A DNA stretch of 64,000 nt from Stutzerimonas stutzeri (GTDB lineage: Bacteria > Pseudomonadota > Gammaproteobacteria > Pseudomonadales > Pseudomonadaceae): the NCBI RefSeq assembly GCF_000219605.1, contig NC_015740.1, forward strand, positions 3,100,001 to 3,164,000. Direction: 5' to 3'. This document shows positions 8,460 to 17,059 of this stretch, piece after piece (the first letter of the stretch is position 1; every line of letters starts with the position of its first letter). A program made the position numbers and the translations under genes. The notes beneath the pieces are model-generated. The model saw nothing but the letters and a program-made list of their open reading frames with translations. It searched no databases and was not told the origin of the DNA.

Positions 8460-9506
8460 TCAGGGGTAACGCACGCCGGTCAGGCGTTCCGACAGTTGCC
8501 ACAGCCGGGCGGCATCCGCCTGGTTCGCGGCGGCGTCTGGAACCCTGGCAAAGCCCAGCGGCCCGCGTTTTTCTTCCTCGCCGGTCGGCCCGTAGTAGGC
8601 ACCGCCGATGGCGTCGGGCGCAGTGGCGGCATACAGCGTCGGCAGCGCGCCTTGGGCGGCGGAGTGGTAGTTGTCACGGTCCTTGGCCCAGTTGGCGGCG
8701 AACTCACTGTCCAGCCCTGGGCCACGCTCGACCAGCTCGGTGACGGCTACTCCGGGGTGCGCGGCGATGCTGCGAATGCCCCAGCCGGATGCGTCACTGT
8801 GGCGTTGCAGCTCCATGGCCCACATCAGCACCGCGAGCTTGGACTGCGCATAGGTGGCGTAGGGGTTGTAGCGCTGCTCGGCCTGCAGGTCCGCGAAGTC
8901 CAGCTGGCCACGCCCGGCCGCGATACTGGAGAGGCTGACCACCCGGGCATCGTCACTTTCCAGCAGCAGCGGCATGAGCAGCGCTGTCAGGGCGAACGGG
9001 CCGAGGTAGTTGGTGGCCAGCTGCAGCTCGTGACCGTCGGCCGAGGTGCCGCGCTCAGGCGGCGCCATGATTGCGGCATTGTTGATCAGCACGTCGAGAC
9101 GCGGCAGGCGCTGCTGCAGGCGCTCGGCCAGACTGCGCACCGAGGCCAGGCTGGCCAGGTCGACCGCCTCGAACTGCACGCGGGCATCCGGCACCTGCTC
9201 ACGTATCCGCTCGATCGCCTCCTGCCCGCGCTCGGCATTGCGCGCAGCGATGATCACCTCGGCGCCGGCGCGCGACAGCGCCAGCGCATCTTCGTAGCCC
9301 ATGCCACTGGTGCCGCCGGTGACCAGCACGATGCGGCCAGCCTGATCCGGCATGTCCGCCGGGCTCCAGTCCGGCTTCGGTGCGGTACGGTTGGCGGCCT
9401 CGGCCGTCAGTGCGCCAGCCACTGCCACCCCGGCGATCAGCGTTCTAGCCAGTTTCAGCAGATGGCGGGCGAGGTCGCCCGGCTCGGTTGTGGTTCTGTG
9501 CGTCAT
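8460..9506 (-). CDS. Short-chain dehydrogenase/reductase with N-terminal membrane or export signal
   Basis: This 348-residue protein has an N-terminal hydrophobic stretch (LIAGVAVAGALTAEA, about residues 20-35) placed before a classical SDR domain. The NAD(P) motif is TGGTSGMGY, followed by NNAAIM, SLSS and the catalytic YAQSK. The long insert and C-terminus resemble retinol dehydrogenase/protochlorophyllide-reductase-like SDRs. A membrane anchor before a cofactor-binding SDR is unusual but occurs. The start at 9506 is chosen for its GGACAGGATC leader. The gene is divergent from a LysR regulator with two palindromes between them, so it is probably that regulator's target. The substrate is not known. 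Confidence 0.8.
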   Translation of the reverse strand: MTHRTTTEPGDLARHLLKLARTLIAGVAVAGALTAEAANRTAPKPDWSPADMPDQAGRIVLVTGGTSGMGYEDALALSRAGAEVIIAARNAERGQEAIERIREQVPDARVQFEAVDLASLASVRSLAERLQQRLPRLDVLINNAAIMAPPERGTSADGHELQLATNYLGPFALTALLMPLLLESDDARVVSLSSIAAGRGQLDFADLQAEQRYNPYATYAQSKLAVLMWAMELQRHSDASGWGIRSIAAHPGVAVTELVERGPGLDSEFAANWAKDRDNYHSAAQGALPTLYAATAPDAIGGAYYGPTGEEEKRGPLGFARVPDAAANQADAARLWQLSERLTGVRYP

Positions 9507-9565
9507 GATCCTGTCCTCGTCGTCGTTGCAAACAGGCCGACCTGCGATGGAGGTGGCCGACGCGA

Positions 9566-9599
9566 GGATTATCAGCGTACGGAAATCAGGTGATAATCC
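9566..9599. promoter_or_regulatory. Inverted repeat, candidate operator between SDR and LysR genes
   Basis: GGATTATCA at 9566-9574 and TGATAATCC at 9591-9599 form a perfect 9-base inverted repeat with a 16-base spacer. It lies in the 152-base divergent intergenic region and is a candidate binding site for the LysR protein encoded at 9659. Confidence 0.45.
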
Positions 9600-9617
9600 G
9601 GGCAAAATTGGACAGGC

Positions 9618-9635
9618 TGTACGACTATCCGTACA
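9618..9635. promoter_or_regulatory. Second inverted repeat, candidate LysR operator
   Basis: TGTACG at 9618-9623 and CGTACA at 9630-9635 form a perfect 6-base inverted repeat with a 6-base spacer, 23 bases before the LysR start codon. The position suits autoregulation by the adjacent regulator. Confidence 0.45.
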
Positions 9636-9658
9636 ACCGAATGGCTTGCGGAGTTCCC

Positions 9659-10564
9659 ATGCGCCAACCCAACCTGAGTGACGTCGCGCTGTTCGCTGCC
9701 GTGGTCGAGGCCGGTGGCTTTCGTGCTGCCGCGCAGACCCGAGGCATGTCGGCCTCGTCGCTGAGCGACTGCGTGCGCCGGCTGGAGGGCGACCTCGGCC
9801 TGCGCCTGCTCAACCGCACCACCCGCAGCGTCACCCCGACCACCGCCGGTGAACGCCTGCTCGAGCGCCTGCGCCCGGCGCTGGAAGAGATCCACGCCGC
9901 GTTCAACGACCTCGACGACGAATCCCAGCGCCCGGTCGGCACCCTCAAGCTGAACGTGCCGGTCCCGGTGGCGCGCTTCGTGCTGCCGGACCTGCTGAGC
10001 CGCTTCCTCAAGCTTTATCCGGCGGTGAACGTCGAGGTGGTGATGGAGAACACCTTCATCGACGTCATCGCGGCGGGCTACGACGCCGGTGTGCGTTACG
10101 AAGAAAGCCTGGCCAAGGACATGATCGCCATCCCCATCGGACCGCGCCGGCAACGCTTCGTGGCCGCCGCCGCACCGGCCTACCTCGCCGCCCACGGCAC
10201 GCCACGCCACCCCAGCGAGCTGACCGGGCATCAACTGCTCGGCCATCGCTTCGAGAGCGGCAAGCTGGGCGTGTTCGAGTTCGAGAAGGACGGCCGGACC
10301 TTGCGTGTACCGCCGCAAGGCCAGCTGGCCACCTCCTCACATGATTTGAAGACCAGCGCGGCGATCAATGGGCTCGGGATCATCTACACCTTCGAGGACT
10401 TCATCCGCGAGCCGCTGGCCGATGGGCGCCTGACGCCCATCCTCGAGGACTGGTGGCAGTCCTTCGACGGCCCCTTCCTCTACTACCACGGCCGCCGCCA
10501 CATGCCCTCGCCGCTCAGGGCCTTCGTCGACTTCCTGAAGGCCGAGGGGCAAGAGCCAGCCTGA
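9659..10564 (+). CDS. LysR-family transcriptional regulator
   Basis: This 301-residue protein has an N-terminal winged helix-turn-helix (SDVALFAAVVEAGGFRAAA then LRLLNRTTRSVTPTTAGERLL) and a periplasmic-binding-like effector domain from about residue 90. The start at 9659 is chosen because it gives the standard LysR N-terminus; an upstream in-frame ATG at 9590 would run through both palindromes. It is divergent from the exported SDR and likely controls that gene. The effector-domain type is that of the CrgA/AaeR-like group often linked to oxidoreductases. The effector is unknown. Confidence 0.88.
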   Translation: MRQPNLSDVALFAAVVEAGGFRAAAQTRGMSASSLSDCVRRLEGDLGLRLLNRTTRSVTPTTAGERLLERLRPALEEIHAAFNDLDDESQRPVGTLKLNVPVPVARFVLPDLLSRFLKLYPAVNVEVVMENTFIDVIAAGYDAGVRYEESLAKDMIAIPIGPRRQRFVAAAAPAYLAAHGTPRHPSELTGHQLLGHRFESGKLGVFEFEKDGRTLRVPPQGQLATSSHDLKTSAAINGLGIIYTFEDFIREPLADGRLTPILEDWWQSFDGPFLYYHGRRHMPSPLRAFVDFLKAEGQEPA

Positions 10565-10571
10565 AGGCAGG

Positions 10572-11159
10572 TCAGGGCCGCGGCAGATAGCCCGGCAGGC
10601 TTTCCAGCCGGGTCATCCAGCGCGCCACGTTGCCATAGGGTCCGAGGTCGACGCTGCCCTCCGGCGCCAGCACCACGTAAGGGTAGACCGCGCAATCGGC
10701 GATGGTAGGTCGCCCCATCGCCAGCCAGTCGTTCGTTTCCAGATGCGCATCGAGCAGCGCGAGCACCGCCGGCGCCTTGGCCAGCGCCGCTTCCTTGTCC
10801 AGCGGGTAGCCGAACTTTTCCACCAGCCGCGCAGCGCTCAGGCTGTGCTGCACCTCGTTGGCGGCGAAGGACAGCCACTGCACGATCTCGGCCTGCCCGC
10901 GGGCATGGTCCGGCCACCAGGCCAGGCCGCCGTAGGTACCGGCGAGATAGACCAGGATCGCCTGGGAATCGCGAACCACATGGCCGTCGTCCTCGAGCAC
11001 CGGCACCTGCCGCAGCGGGTTCATCTCGGACAGCGGCGGCTTCTTGTGCGCGCCATTGGCGAGATCCACCGGCACCCGTTCCAGTTCAATGTCGGCCAGC
11101 GCCGCGAACAGGCGCACCTTGTAGCAGTTGCCGGAAGCTTCCAGGTCGTACAGTTTCAT
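10572..11159 (-). CDS. Glutathione S-transferase family protein
   Basis: This 195-residue protein has a thioredoxin-like N-terminal domain with MKLYDLEASGNCYKVRL, a cis-Pro segment RQVPVLEDDG near residue 55, and DSQAILVYLA contacting glutathione. An all-helical C-terminal domain contains the N-capping box TIADCAVYPY. It probably conjugates or isomerises small electrophiles using glutathione. Its start overlaps the stop of the VOC-family gene by four bases, so the two are translated together. The pairing suggests detoxification of an aldehyde or epoxide. The LysR gene facing the pair is the likely regulator. Confidence 0.88.
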   Translation of the reverse strand: MKLYDLEASGNCYKVRLFAALADIELERVPVDLANGAHKKPPLSEMNPLRQVPVLEDDGHVVRDSQAILVYLAGTYGGLAWWPDHARGQAEIVQWLSFAANEVQHSLSAARLVEKFGYPLDKEAALAKAPAVLALLDAHLETNDWLAMGRPTIADCAVYPYVVLAPEGSVDLGPYGNVARWMTRLESLPGYLPRP

Positions 11160-11584
11160 TGCGCATCTCCTTCGACGAGCTGATTGAATTCGAGAACGTT
11201 GCCGTCCGGGTCCCGGATGAACAGCGCGATCCGCCGCGGGCCGATGTGATGCGGCCCCTCGGTGATGACGATGCCCTCTTCGCCCAGCCAGCGCTGCAGC
11301 GCCTGAAGGTCATCGACGATAAAGGCCGGATGGGTCATGCCCGGGCGCTTGACCGGCGCATCCAGCAGTACGTTGTGCGCGTCGCGGGTGCGCGCGCCGT
11401 TGAAGATCAGGTTGATGCGCACGCCGTCCGGGCTGAGCATCTCGTTGGCCTCGAACAGCGGGAAGCTGGCGCTCTCGACGAAGCCCAGCGCCTGGTAGAA
11501 GGCCATGGCGCGACGGCGGTCGCTGACACGGATGCCGATGTGGTCATAGGCGAGGATACGAGCGGGGCTGGATGGTGGGGTCAT
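11156..11584 (-). CDS. VOC-family (glyoxalase/dioxygenase-fold) protein
   Basis: This 142-residue protein has paired beta-alpha-beta-beta-beta modules: YDHIGIRVSDRRRAMAFY at the start, THPAFIVDD in the middle and IALFIRDPDGNVLEFNQL at the end. The first His and final Glu of these segments are typical metal ligands in this superfamily. Members include glyoxalase I and dioxygenases; the exact reaction cannot be assigned. The ATG at 11584 gives a normal length and removes an unlikely N-terminal extension. It is the first gene of a pair with the GST. Confidence 0.85.
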   Translation of the reverse strand: MTPPSSPARILAYDHIGIRVSDRRRAMAFYQALGFVESASFPLFEANEMLSPDGVRINLIFNGARTRDAHNVLLDAPVKRPGMTHPAFIVDDLQALQRWLGEEGIVITEGPHHIGPRRIALFIRDPDGNVLEFNQLVEGDAQ

Positions 11585-11697
11585 GTGCGAAACTCCGGAA
11601 GTCGTCGGTCCGGGACAGTGTCCGCCGCCCTGCGCATCCCAGCTATGCCGCGGACCTGACAATACCCCTGCAGCAATCGCACAGATCGAAGGTGGTA

Positions 11698-12600
11698 ATG
11701 GACAAGCTCAAGGCGATGGCCAATTTCGTGAGGATCGTCGACAACGGCAGCCTGAGCGCGGCGGCCGACGCCAGCGGCCAGTCCGTGGCATCGGTGGTGC
11801 GCTCGCTGGCCGCGCTGGAGCGCCACCTGGGTGTGCGCCTGCTCAACCGCAGCACCCGGCGCATGGCCCTCACCGACGAAGGCGCGCAATACCTGGCCTG
11901 GAGCCGACGCATGCTTGCCGAGTTCGCCGACATCGAGCAGCGCCTGGACGCGCAGGACGGCAGCGTTCGCGGCCTACTGCGCCTCACCGCCCCGGTGGAG
12001 TTCGGCCAGCGCTACCTGGCGCCGCTGGTGAATGCCTTTCTCAAGGAACACCCGCAGGTACAGGTGGAGCTGAACCTGAACGACCAGATCGTCCCGCTGC
12101 TGGACGAACGCCTCGACCTCGCCCTGCGCATCGGCCACCTGCCCGACTCGACCCTCGTCGCGCGCCCGCTCGGCACCACCCGGCTGGTCACCTGCGCCAG
12201 CCCGGAATACCTCGCCAGCAGCCCGCCAATCGACACCCCGGCCGCGCTCAAGGAGCACGCCTGCATCCTCTTCGCCGCCCAGGGCCGGCACTGGTACTAC
12301 CGCGACGGCGACAGGGAACAGGTCGAAGAGATCACCCCGCGCCTGACCTGTAACCAGATCCGCAGCGCGAGCCTTGCCTGCGTCCAGGGCCTGGGCATCA
12401 CCCGGCTGATGCACTATCAGATCGCCGACGAACTGGCCGATGGCCGCCTGGTGAGGCTACTGAAGGATTACGAACCGAAGGACCTGCCGATCCAGCTCGT
12501 CTACCCGCACAGCCTGCAACTGTCGCCACGGGTGCGGGCATTTGTGGAGTGGGCTTGTCCGCGGCTGGAGCGGGTCATGCCGGTGTTGGAAGCCGGTTAG
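11698..12600 (+). CDS. LysR-family transcriptional regulator
   Basis: This 300-residue protein has the LysR helix-turn-helix at the N-terminus (MANFVRIVDNGSLSAAADA then GVRLLNRSTRRMALTDEG) and an effector-binding domain after about residue 90. It is divergent from the VOC-GST pair with 113 bases between start codons, the usual layout for a LysR protein and its target. The ATG at 11698 gives the family-typical N-terminus. The effector is unknown. Confidence 0.88.
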   Translation: MDKLKAMANFVRIVDNGSLSAAADASGQSVASVVRSLAALERHLGVRLLNRSTRRMALTDEGAQYLAWSRRMLAEFADIEQRLDAQDGSVRGLLRLTAPVEFGQRYLAPLVNAFLKEHPQVQVELNLNDQIVPLLDERLDLALRIGHLPDSTLVARPLGTTRLVTCASPEYLASSPPIDTPAALKEHACILFAAQGRHWYYRDGDREQVEEITPRLTCNQIRSASLACVQGLGITRLMHYQIADELADGRLVRLLKDYEPKDLPIQLVYPHSLQLSPRVRAFVEWACPRLERVMPVLEAG

Positions 12601-12655
12601 CAGGCGCAGCGGTCTTCTTAAGCGCCTTACGGCCGCCTGCAGCGCCATCTGCGTT

Positions 12656-13129
12656 TCAGACAAAGCCGATCCAGCGACCCGCTATCAGTATGGATAGCCA
12701 CAGAGTGGCGGATGTGGCCGCCAGCGCGCGGACGCGCATCCTCGGCGGCCCGCCATACAGCGCGGCATGAAAGTGTTCGCCGCGATGCTGAAGTGCAATG
12801 TTGCAGATGGCCAGCAGGAGCAGTGCGACCTTGCAGAGGAAGGCAGGATTGTCCGCATACGCCACGGGGTTCACCGAGAACAACCAGAGCCCCGTCACCA
12901 CCGCCAGCGTGGCGCCCGTTGCCGCCGCTCGGACGAGAAAGGGGCCGAGGCCCGACAGATCGCGGCCGTGCGCAGACCGCAATAGGAGCACATCCAACGG
13001 CAGTATCGAGCCCAGGAGCAGCCCTATGCCAAGGATGTGTGCAGCGTTGACGACGAGATAGGCGACCCAGTATTCCTGCAGGAAGACGGCACCGGGCCAG
13101 CCCGCAATCGCCTGCAGGAAAGCTGTCAT
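12656..13129 (-). CDS. Small four-helix membrane protein, DUF6644-like
   Basis: This 157-residue protein has about four hydrophobic helices. A conserved-looking VNAAHILGIGLLLGSILPLD segment carries a membrane histidine near residue 31, and a second GEHFH motif lies near 118. It resembles the DUF6644/DUF2214 group of small integral membrane proteins of unknown role, assigned here from memory of the family pattern. It starts 10 bases after a secreted DUF6152-like gene on the same strand, so the two probably form one transcript. Histidines in the membrane might bind haem or metal, but this is speculation. Confidence 0.65.
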   Translation of the reverse strand: MTAFLQAIAGWPGAVFLQEYWVAYLVVNAAHILGIGLLLGSILPLDVLLLRSAHGRDLSGLGPFLVRAAATGATLAVVTGLWLFSVNPVAYADNPAFLCKVALLLLAICNIALQHRGEHFHAALYGGPPRMRVRALAATSATLWLSILIAGRWIGFV

Positions 13130-13139
13130 GGCCCTGTCG

Positions 13140-13574
13140 TCATTGCCCGATGCGTTCCGGATACATGTCGTACTGCTTGCCGCCGACGGTGATGCGGACG
13201 GCTTTCATATGCGCTTCGTTCGGCTCTTTGGTGCGGTTGCCGAGCACGGTGATTTCATCGCCCACCTTGGCGGTATCGCCGGTAAAGCCTGAACGTTTCG
13301 TCTGGTTCGGATTTCCCAGATCGACCTGCCATATGCGGCCGTCTTCTGCCTTCACGCGCAGGGCCGGATGAGGTGGCGCCATCGAGATCTCGGCAATCGT
13401 GCCCTTCAACTCCGACTGCTCTTCTTCGGCCCAGGCCCAGCCGTGATGCGCGAAGGCCTGCGTCGTGAACAGCGTCATCGCTGTCACGCACAGCGTCAGG
13501 GCGAAACGATGAAGCGCTTCGCGCGCCATAAAGATCTCATGGCGGGCGGTTCGGCTTTGGCTCGATAGGGACAT
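13140..13574 (-). CDS. Exported DUF6152-like protein
   Basis: This 144-residue protein has a signal peptide whose hydrophobic core (FALTLCVTAMTLFTTQAFA) ends just before HHGWAWAEE. The mature part is a small beta-rich domain with the pattern GTIAEISMAPPHPALRV, seen in DUF6152 proteins. The start at 13574 is chosen over 13580 because GAGGAG lies eight bases upstream of it but only two from the latter. The mature N-terminus begins HHG and could bind metal. The role is unknown. It is paired with the membrane protein downstream. Confidence 0.65.
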   Translation of the reverse strand: MSLSSQSRTARHEIFMAREALHRFALTLCVTAMTLFTTQAFAHHGWAWAEEEQSELKGTIAEISMAPPHPALRVKAEDGRIWQVDLGNPNQTKRSGFTGDTAKVGDEITVLGNRTKEPNEAHMKAVRITVGGKQYDMYPERIGQ

Positions 13575-13878
13575 GATCATGGCTCCTCAGCGAAGAATGG
13601 CTGGGCGTCCGACACGGCGAACGCAGTTCCCGAGTTTTAGACCGCAAAGCGCTGCAGTGCCGAGGATCGAGGGAGGAATGTGTAGCATCCTTTTTCGAGC
13701 GCCACCCTCGGTCACTCCAGAGAGCTGAACTCCCATGGATCCGGTTGCCCCGACCGAACTGCTTCGGCCTTCATCGTCCAACTCGAAAGTCGCTGCCGTG
13801 ACCCCTTTTGCCACTGCCGACATGAGCAATCGCACCTAATAGCCGGCACCGGTATTCCCGCAGCGGTGCCGGCTCGGC
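13575..13878. other. Intergenic region without recognisable gene
   Basis: About 300 bases separate the SulP stop from the DUF6152-like start. An 82-codon frame on the minus strand (13587-13835) is compositionally biased, has no convincing start signal and matches no family I know. No promoter or hairpin stands out, apart from the GAGGAG serving the DUF6152-like gene. Confidence 0.4.
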
Positions 13879-15366
13879 TCAGTGACCTATCAACTCGTCG
13901 GCGCTGTGGGGTTTGTCGTGCACGCCGAATCTGTCGACGATGGTGGCGCTGGCTTCGTTAAGACCCAGCACGTCCACTTCGGTGCCTTCCCGGCGCAGCT
14001 TGATCACCACTTTGTCCAGTGCAGCGACCGCGGTGATGTCCCAGAAATGCGCGCGGCGCAAGTCGATCGTGACCTTGGCGATCGCCTCCTTGAAATCGAA
14101 CGCGTTGATGAATTTGTCCGCCGAACTGAAGAACACCTGGCCGGCAACGGTATACGTACGGTGATCCGCCGCTTCATTCAATTCGGAACTCACCGAGAGG
14201 TAGTGGCCAACCTTGTTGGCGAAAAACAACGCGGCCAGTAACACGCCAACCAGAACGCCATAGGCCAGGTTATGAGTGAACACAACCACGACCACCGTGG
14301 CGACCATCACGATATTGGTCGACAGCGGATACCGACGCAGGTTGCGCACCGAGTCCCAGCTGAAGGTGCCGATGGATACCATGATCATCACCGCCACCAG
14401 CGCGGCCATGGGGATCTGCCCGACCCAATCGCTCAGGAAGACAACCAGCAACAGCAGCACAACACCGGCGACCAGCGTGGACAGACGCGTGCGCCCACCC
14501 GACTTCACGTTGATCACCGACTGTCCGATCATGGCGCAGCCAGCCATGCCGCCCAGCATGCCCGCTGCGATGTTGGCGACGCCTTGCCCCTTGCACTCGC
14601 GATTCTTGTCGCTGGTGGTATCGGTCAGGTCATCGACGATGGTCGCGGTCATCAGCGACTCCAGCAGGCCGACCACGGCCAGCGCCGCTGAGTAAGGGAA
14701 GATGATGGCCAGCGTTTCGAGGTTGAGCGGCACGTCCGGCCAGAGGAAAACCGGCAGCGTATCGGGCAGCTCGCCCATGTCGGCGACGGTGCGGATGTCC
14801 AGGCCGAAGTACATGGCTACCGCCGTCATGCTGAGGATGCACACCAGCGGCGACGGAATGACCTTTCCGAGCTTTGGCACGTACGGGAACAGGTAGATGA
14901 TGGCCAGGCCCGCGGCCGTCATGGCGTAAACGTGCCAGGTGACGTTCGTCAGCTCCGGTAGCTGGGCCATGAAGATAAGGATCGCCAGCGCATTGACGAA
15001 GCCGGTCACCACCGAGCGCGAGACGAAGCGCATCAGCGAGCCGAGCCGCAGGTAGCCGGCGATGATCTGCAGCACCCCGCACAACAGCGTGGCGGCCAGG
15101 AGGTATTCCAGACCGTGGTTCTTTACCAGCGTGACCATCAGCAGGGCCATGGCCCCGGTGGCTGCTGAAATCATGCCTGGGCGGCCGCCGACAAAGGCTA
15201 TTACCACGGCGATGCAGAAGGACGCGTACAGCCCGACCTTCGGGTCCACGCCTGCGATGATGGAAAAGGCAATGGCTTCCGGAATCAGGGCCAACGCGAC
15301 GACGAGACCAGACAGCACGTCACCACGGATATTTGAGAGCCAGTTGTGTTTGATCGATTGCAACAT
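13879..15366 (-). CDS. SulP-family anion transporter with STAS domain
   Basis: This 495-residue protein has about 12 membrane segments. The first carries the SulP signature region [27 protein letters not shown] in residues 15-41. A C-terminal STAS domain covers roughly the last 110 residues and contains the [20 protein letters not shown] pattern. Bacterial SulP proteins import sulfate, bicarbonate or dicarboxylates, usually with a sodium or proton gradient. No carbonic anhydrase or sulfur gene lies beside it, so the substrate is open. The ATG at 15366 gives the family-typical start; an earlier start at 15459 adds 31 residues without support. Confidence 0.88.
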   Translation of the reverse strand: MLQSIKHNWLSNIRGDVLSGLVVALALIPEAIAFSIIAGVDPKVGLYASFCIAVVIAFVGGRPGMISAATGAMALLMVTLVKNHGLEYLLAATLLCGVLQIIAGYLRLGSLMRFVSRSVVTGFVNALAILIFMAQLPELTNVTWHVYAMTAAGLAIIYLFPYVPKLGKVIPSPLVCILSMTAVAMYFGLDIRTVADMGELPDTLPVFLWPDVPLNLETLAIIFPYSAALAVVGLLESLMTATIVDDLTDTTSDKNRECKGQGVANIAAGMLGGMAGCAMIGQSVINVKSGGRTRLSTLVAGVVLLLLVVFLSDWVGQIPMAALVAVMIMVSIGTFSWDSVRNLRRYPLSTNIVMVATVVVVVFTHNLAYGVLVGVLLAALFFANKVGHYLSVSSELNEAADHRTYTVAGQVFFSSADKFINAFDFKEAIAKVTIDLRRAHFWDITAVAALDKVVIKLRREGTEVDVLGLNEASATIVDRFGVHDKPHSADELIGH

Positions 15367-15745
15367 TGGTAAATCCAAGGCAAGGGACGCAACCGCACCA
15401 TGCAAAGTGGCGTTCAGAACGCGTCGTGTTCGAGATATAGGCATGACTGACGGCCGCACGGGCGCGGTCGGATCGCTGCAGCAGCGAGGCGAGTCAGCCG
15501 CGATGGGCCGAATCGAATGGTGGGGCGTTTCGCTATGGCGGCGTAGGCAGCCAGGCAGAGCGGGTCGGAACGTTCATACGGTCGGTACGTCGGTCGGAAT
15601 TGCAAAGGGCGCGGACCATACCACAGCACGCACGCCCGATGCGACCTGACGACCGGCGGCTCCGTGCCACATACGGCAGGACGAGCAACTGGCCGGACTC
15701 GTTCCGTTACTCATCTCCGACCTCGCGACGTTTGCCGAGGTTTGC
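15367..15745. other. Intergenic region, likely SulP promoter region
   Basis: These 379 bases separate the SGNH-like gene from the SulP gene, both on the minus strand. No coding sequence, RNA gene or clear hairpin was seen. The promoter of the SulP gene and the end of the four-gene acyltransferase transcript must lie here. Confidence 0.4.
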
Positions 15746-16807
15746 TCAGGGCGCACCGTACACGCCGCTGCCAGCCAGTACCGACTCGCCAAGCCGTGCC
15801 TGTTCGGCTTCGCGCAGCTGGTCGGCCAATGCCTCGGAAAAGTCATGAACGGCGGACCAGCGAAGGTGAATCGCATCGACGAACGCACCGGGCGGCGCTA
15901 GCCACTCTTGATCGGCATTCCAGTACTTTGCGCCACCGTGTCCGGCAATGGCCGCGCTCAGTTTGGTATCGAAACGGGCGAGGAAGTGGCCGTCGGCATC
16001 GAACTTGACCTTCCACTGCGGATGCAGCGGCGTGGACACCACCAGCAGCTGCCGCTGCTCCTGTCGAAGCCGCTCGGACAGCCGTCCAAGCGCTGCGAAG
16101 CAGCTATTGTCCAGCGGGTCGGGCTCGCCATAGAAAAGGCCTCGATCGGCGCGCGGCTCCAATGGACCGTCGCCGTGTCGCGTGAATACCAGCGGGTCCC
16201 ATTCGATCTCGTTGGCGCGTTGAGCCTTGATTGTCCGGGCGTTGCGCAACAGCGAACGCGGCGAGAAATAGCGCATGTAATAGCCCCAGCGCGAGGCCTG
16301 CTGATAGACATAGTGGTCGGCATCTTCCCGGTCGAAGACCGCGTCCGGCACCTTCCAGCAGCCGGCGAAGTCCAGCGGGTCGACGATCATCACCACCTGA
16401 CGAATGCTCGGTTGGCGATCCAGCAACCAGTCGGCGACATAGGCAGACTGGTTTGCATGCAGGCCACAGAAGGCGCCGTTGAACGGACGCAGCTCCGGGG
16501 CGCTCGACCTGAGCACGTCACCGTCGACATGACGCCAGGCGACTGATGAACCGATGACCAGCAGGTTGGGCTGATCGATCGGGTTGTGCCGGAGGAAACG
16601 CAGCTTTTCATCCACGCACAGGCTGTTGGAGAAAGCCGGCGGTGGCAGGTTGTCACTGTGGTGCAGCCATGCGAGCAGTGCGGCAAAGGCGCCGAGCATT
16701 CCGAACAGCCCAGCGAACACCCCCAGCAGATAGCTGGCTCGCACCTGTTGCCGTTCAGCTCCGGTCCGGGCGGAGCCGCCCCGGCCGCTATCGACAGTTG
16801 CGCTCAT
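15746..16807 (-). CDS. Membrane-anchored SGNH-like acyltransferase/hydrolase protein
   Basis: This 353-residue protein has one N-terminal membrane helix (about 25-48) and a periplasmic domain. It carries SGNH-type motifs: LLVIGSSVAW with GSS at 86-88 as nucleophile block and DAIH at 311-314 as the Asp-His block. The intermediate DPLD near residue 145 sits where block III is expected. This layout resembles DltD and AlgJ/AlgX-type partners of MBOAT acyltransferases, which finish transfer of an acyl group to a periplasmic polymer. It is the last gene of the MBOAT-FkbH-ACP operon, three bases after the ACP stop. Whether it transfers or removes the acyl group cannot be told. Overall identity is not close to any protein I can name. 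Confidence 0.7.
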   Translation of the reverse strand: MSATVDSGRGGSARTGAERQQVRASYLLGVFAGLFGMLGAFAALLAWLHHSDNLPPPAFSNSLCVDEKLRFLRHNPIDQPNLLVIGSSVAWRHVDGDVLRSSAPELRPFNGAFCGLHANQSAYVADWLLDRQPSIRQVVMIVDPLDFAGCWKVPDAVFDREDADHYVYQQASRWGYYMRYFSPRSLLRNARTIKAQRANEIEWDPLVFTRHGDGPLEPRADRGLFYGEPDPLDNSCFAALGRLSERLRQEQRQLLVVSTPLHPQWKVKFDADGHFLARFDTKLSAAIAGHGGAKYWNADQEWLAPPGAFVDAIHLRWSAVHDFSEALADQLREAEQARLGESVLAGSGVYGAP

Positions 16808-16810
16808 GGC

Positions 16811-17059
16811 TCAACGCCCCCCGAGCTTGCTCTGGATCAGTTGCACGAAATGGCCGACGTTCTTCAGCGACTCCAGCTCAGCAGTGCGGAACTTGATGCC
16901 GAAGCGTTGCTCGGCGGCCACGATCAGCAGGACATGGGCCTGGCTGTCCCAGCCATCGATGTCGTCGGCCGTGGTTTCGGCCGTGAGGACGATGTCGTCA
17001 TCGTCGAACACGTCGTGAAAAACCTGGGTCAGCGCCTGGAGAATTTCCTTTTCGTTCAT
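16811..17059 (-). CDS. Acyl carrier protein
   Basis: This 82-residue, acidic, all-helical protein has the 4'-phosphopantetheine attachment motif GWDSQAHVLLI with Ser39. The residue after Ser is Gln, not the Leu usual in fatty-acid ACPs, which fits a specialised carrier. It sits between an FkbH-like enzyme, whose start it overlaps by four bases, and the SGNH-like protein. The likely role is to carry the acyl unit made by the FkbH-like enzyme and present it to the MBOAT protein. A dedicated phosphopantetheinyl transferase is not seen in the window. Confidence 0.85.
   Translation of the reverse strand: MNEKEILQALTQVFHDVFDDDDIVLTAETTADDIDGWDSQAHVLLIVAAEQRFGIKFRTAELESLKNVGHFVQLIQSKLGGR

Noticed and set aside
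13587..13835. 82-codon minus-strand frame between SulP and DUF6152-like genes
   Set aside because: No ribosome site or family resemblance; treated as noncoding.
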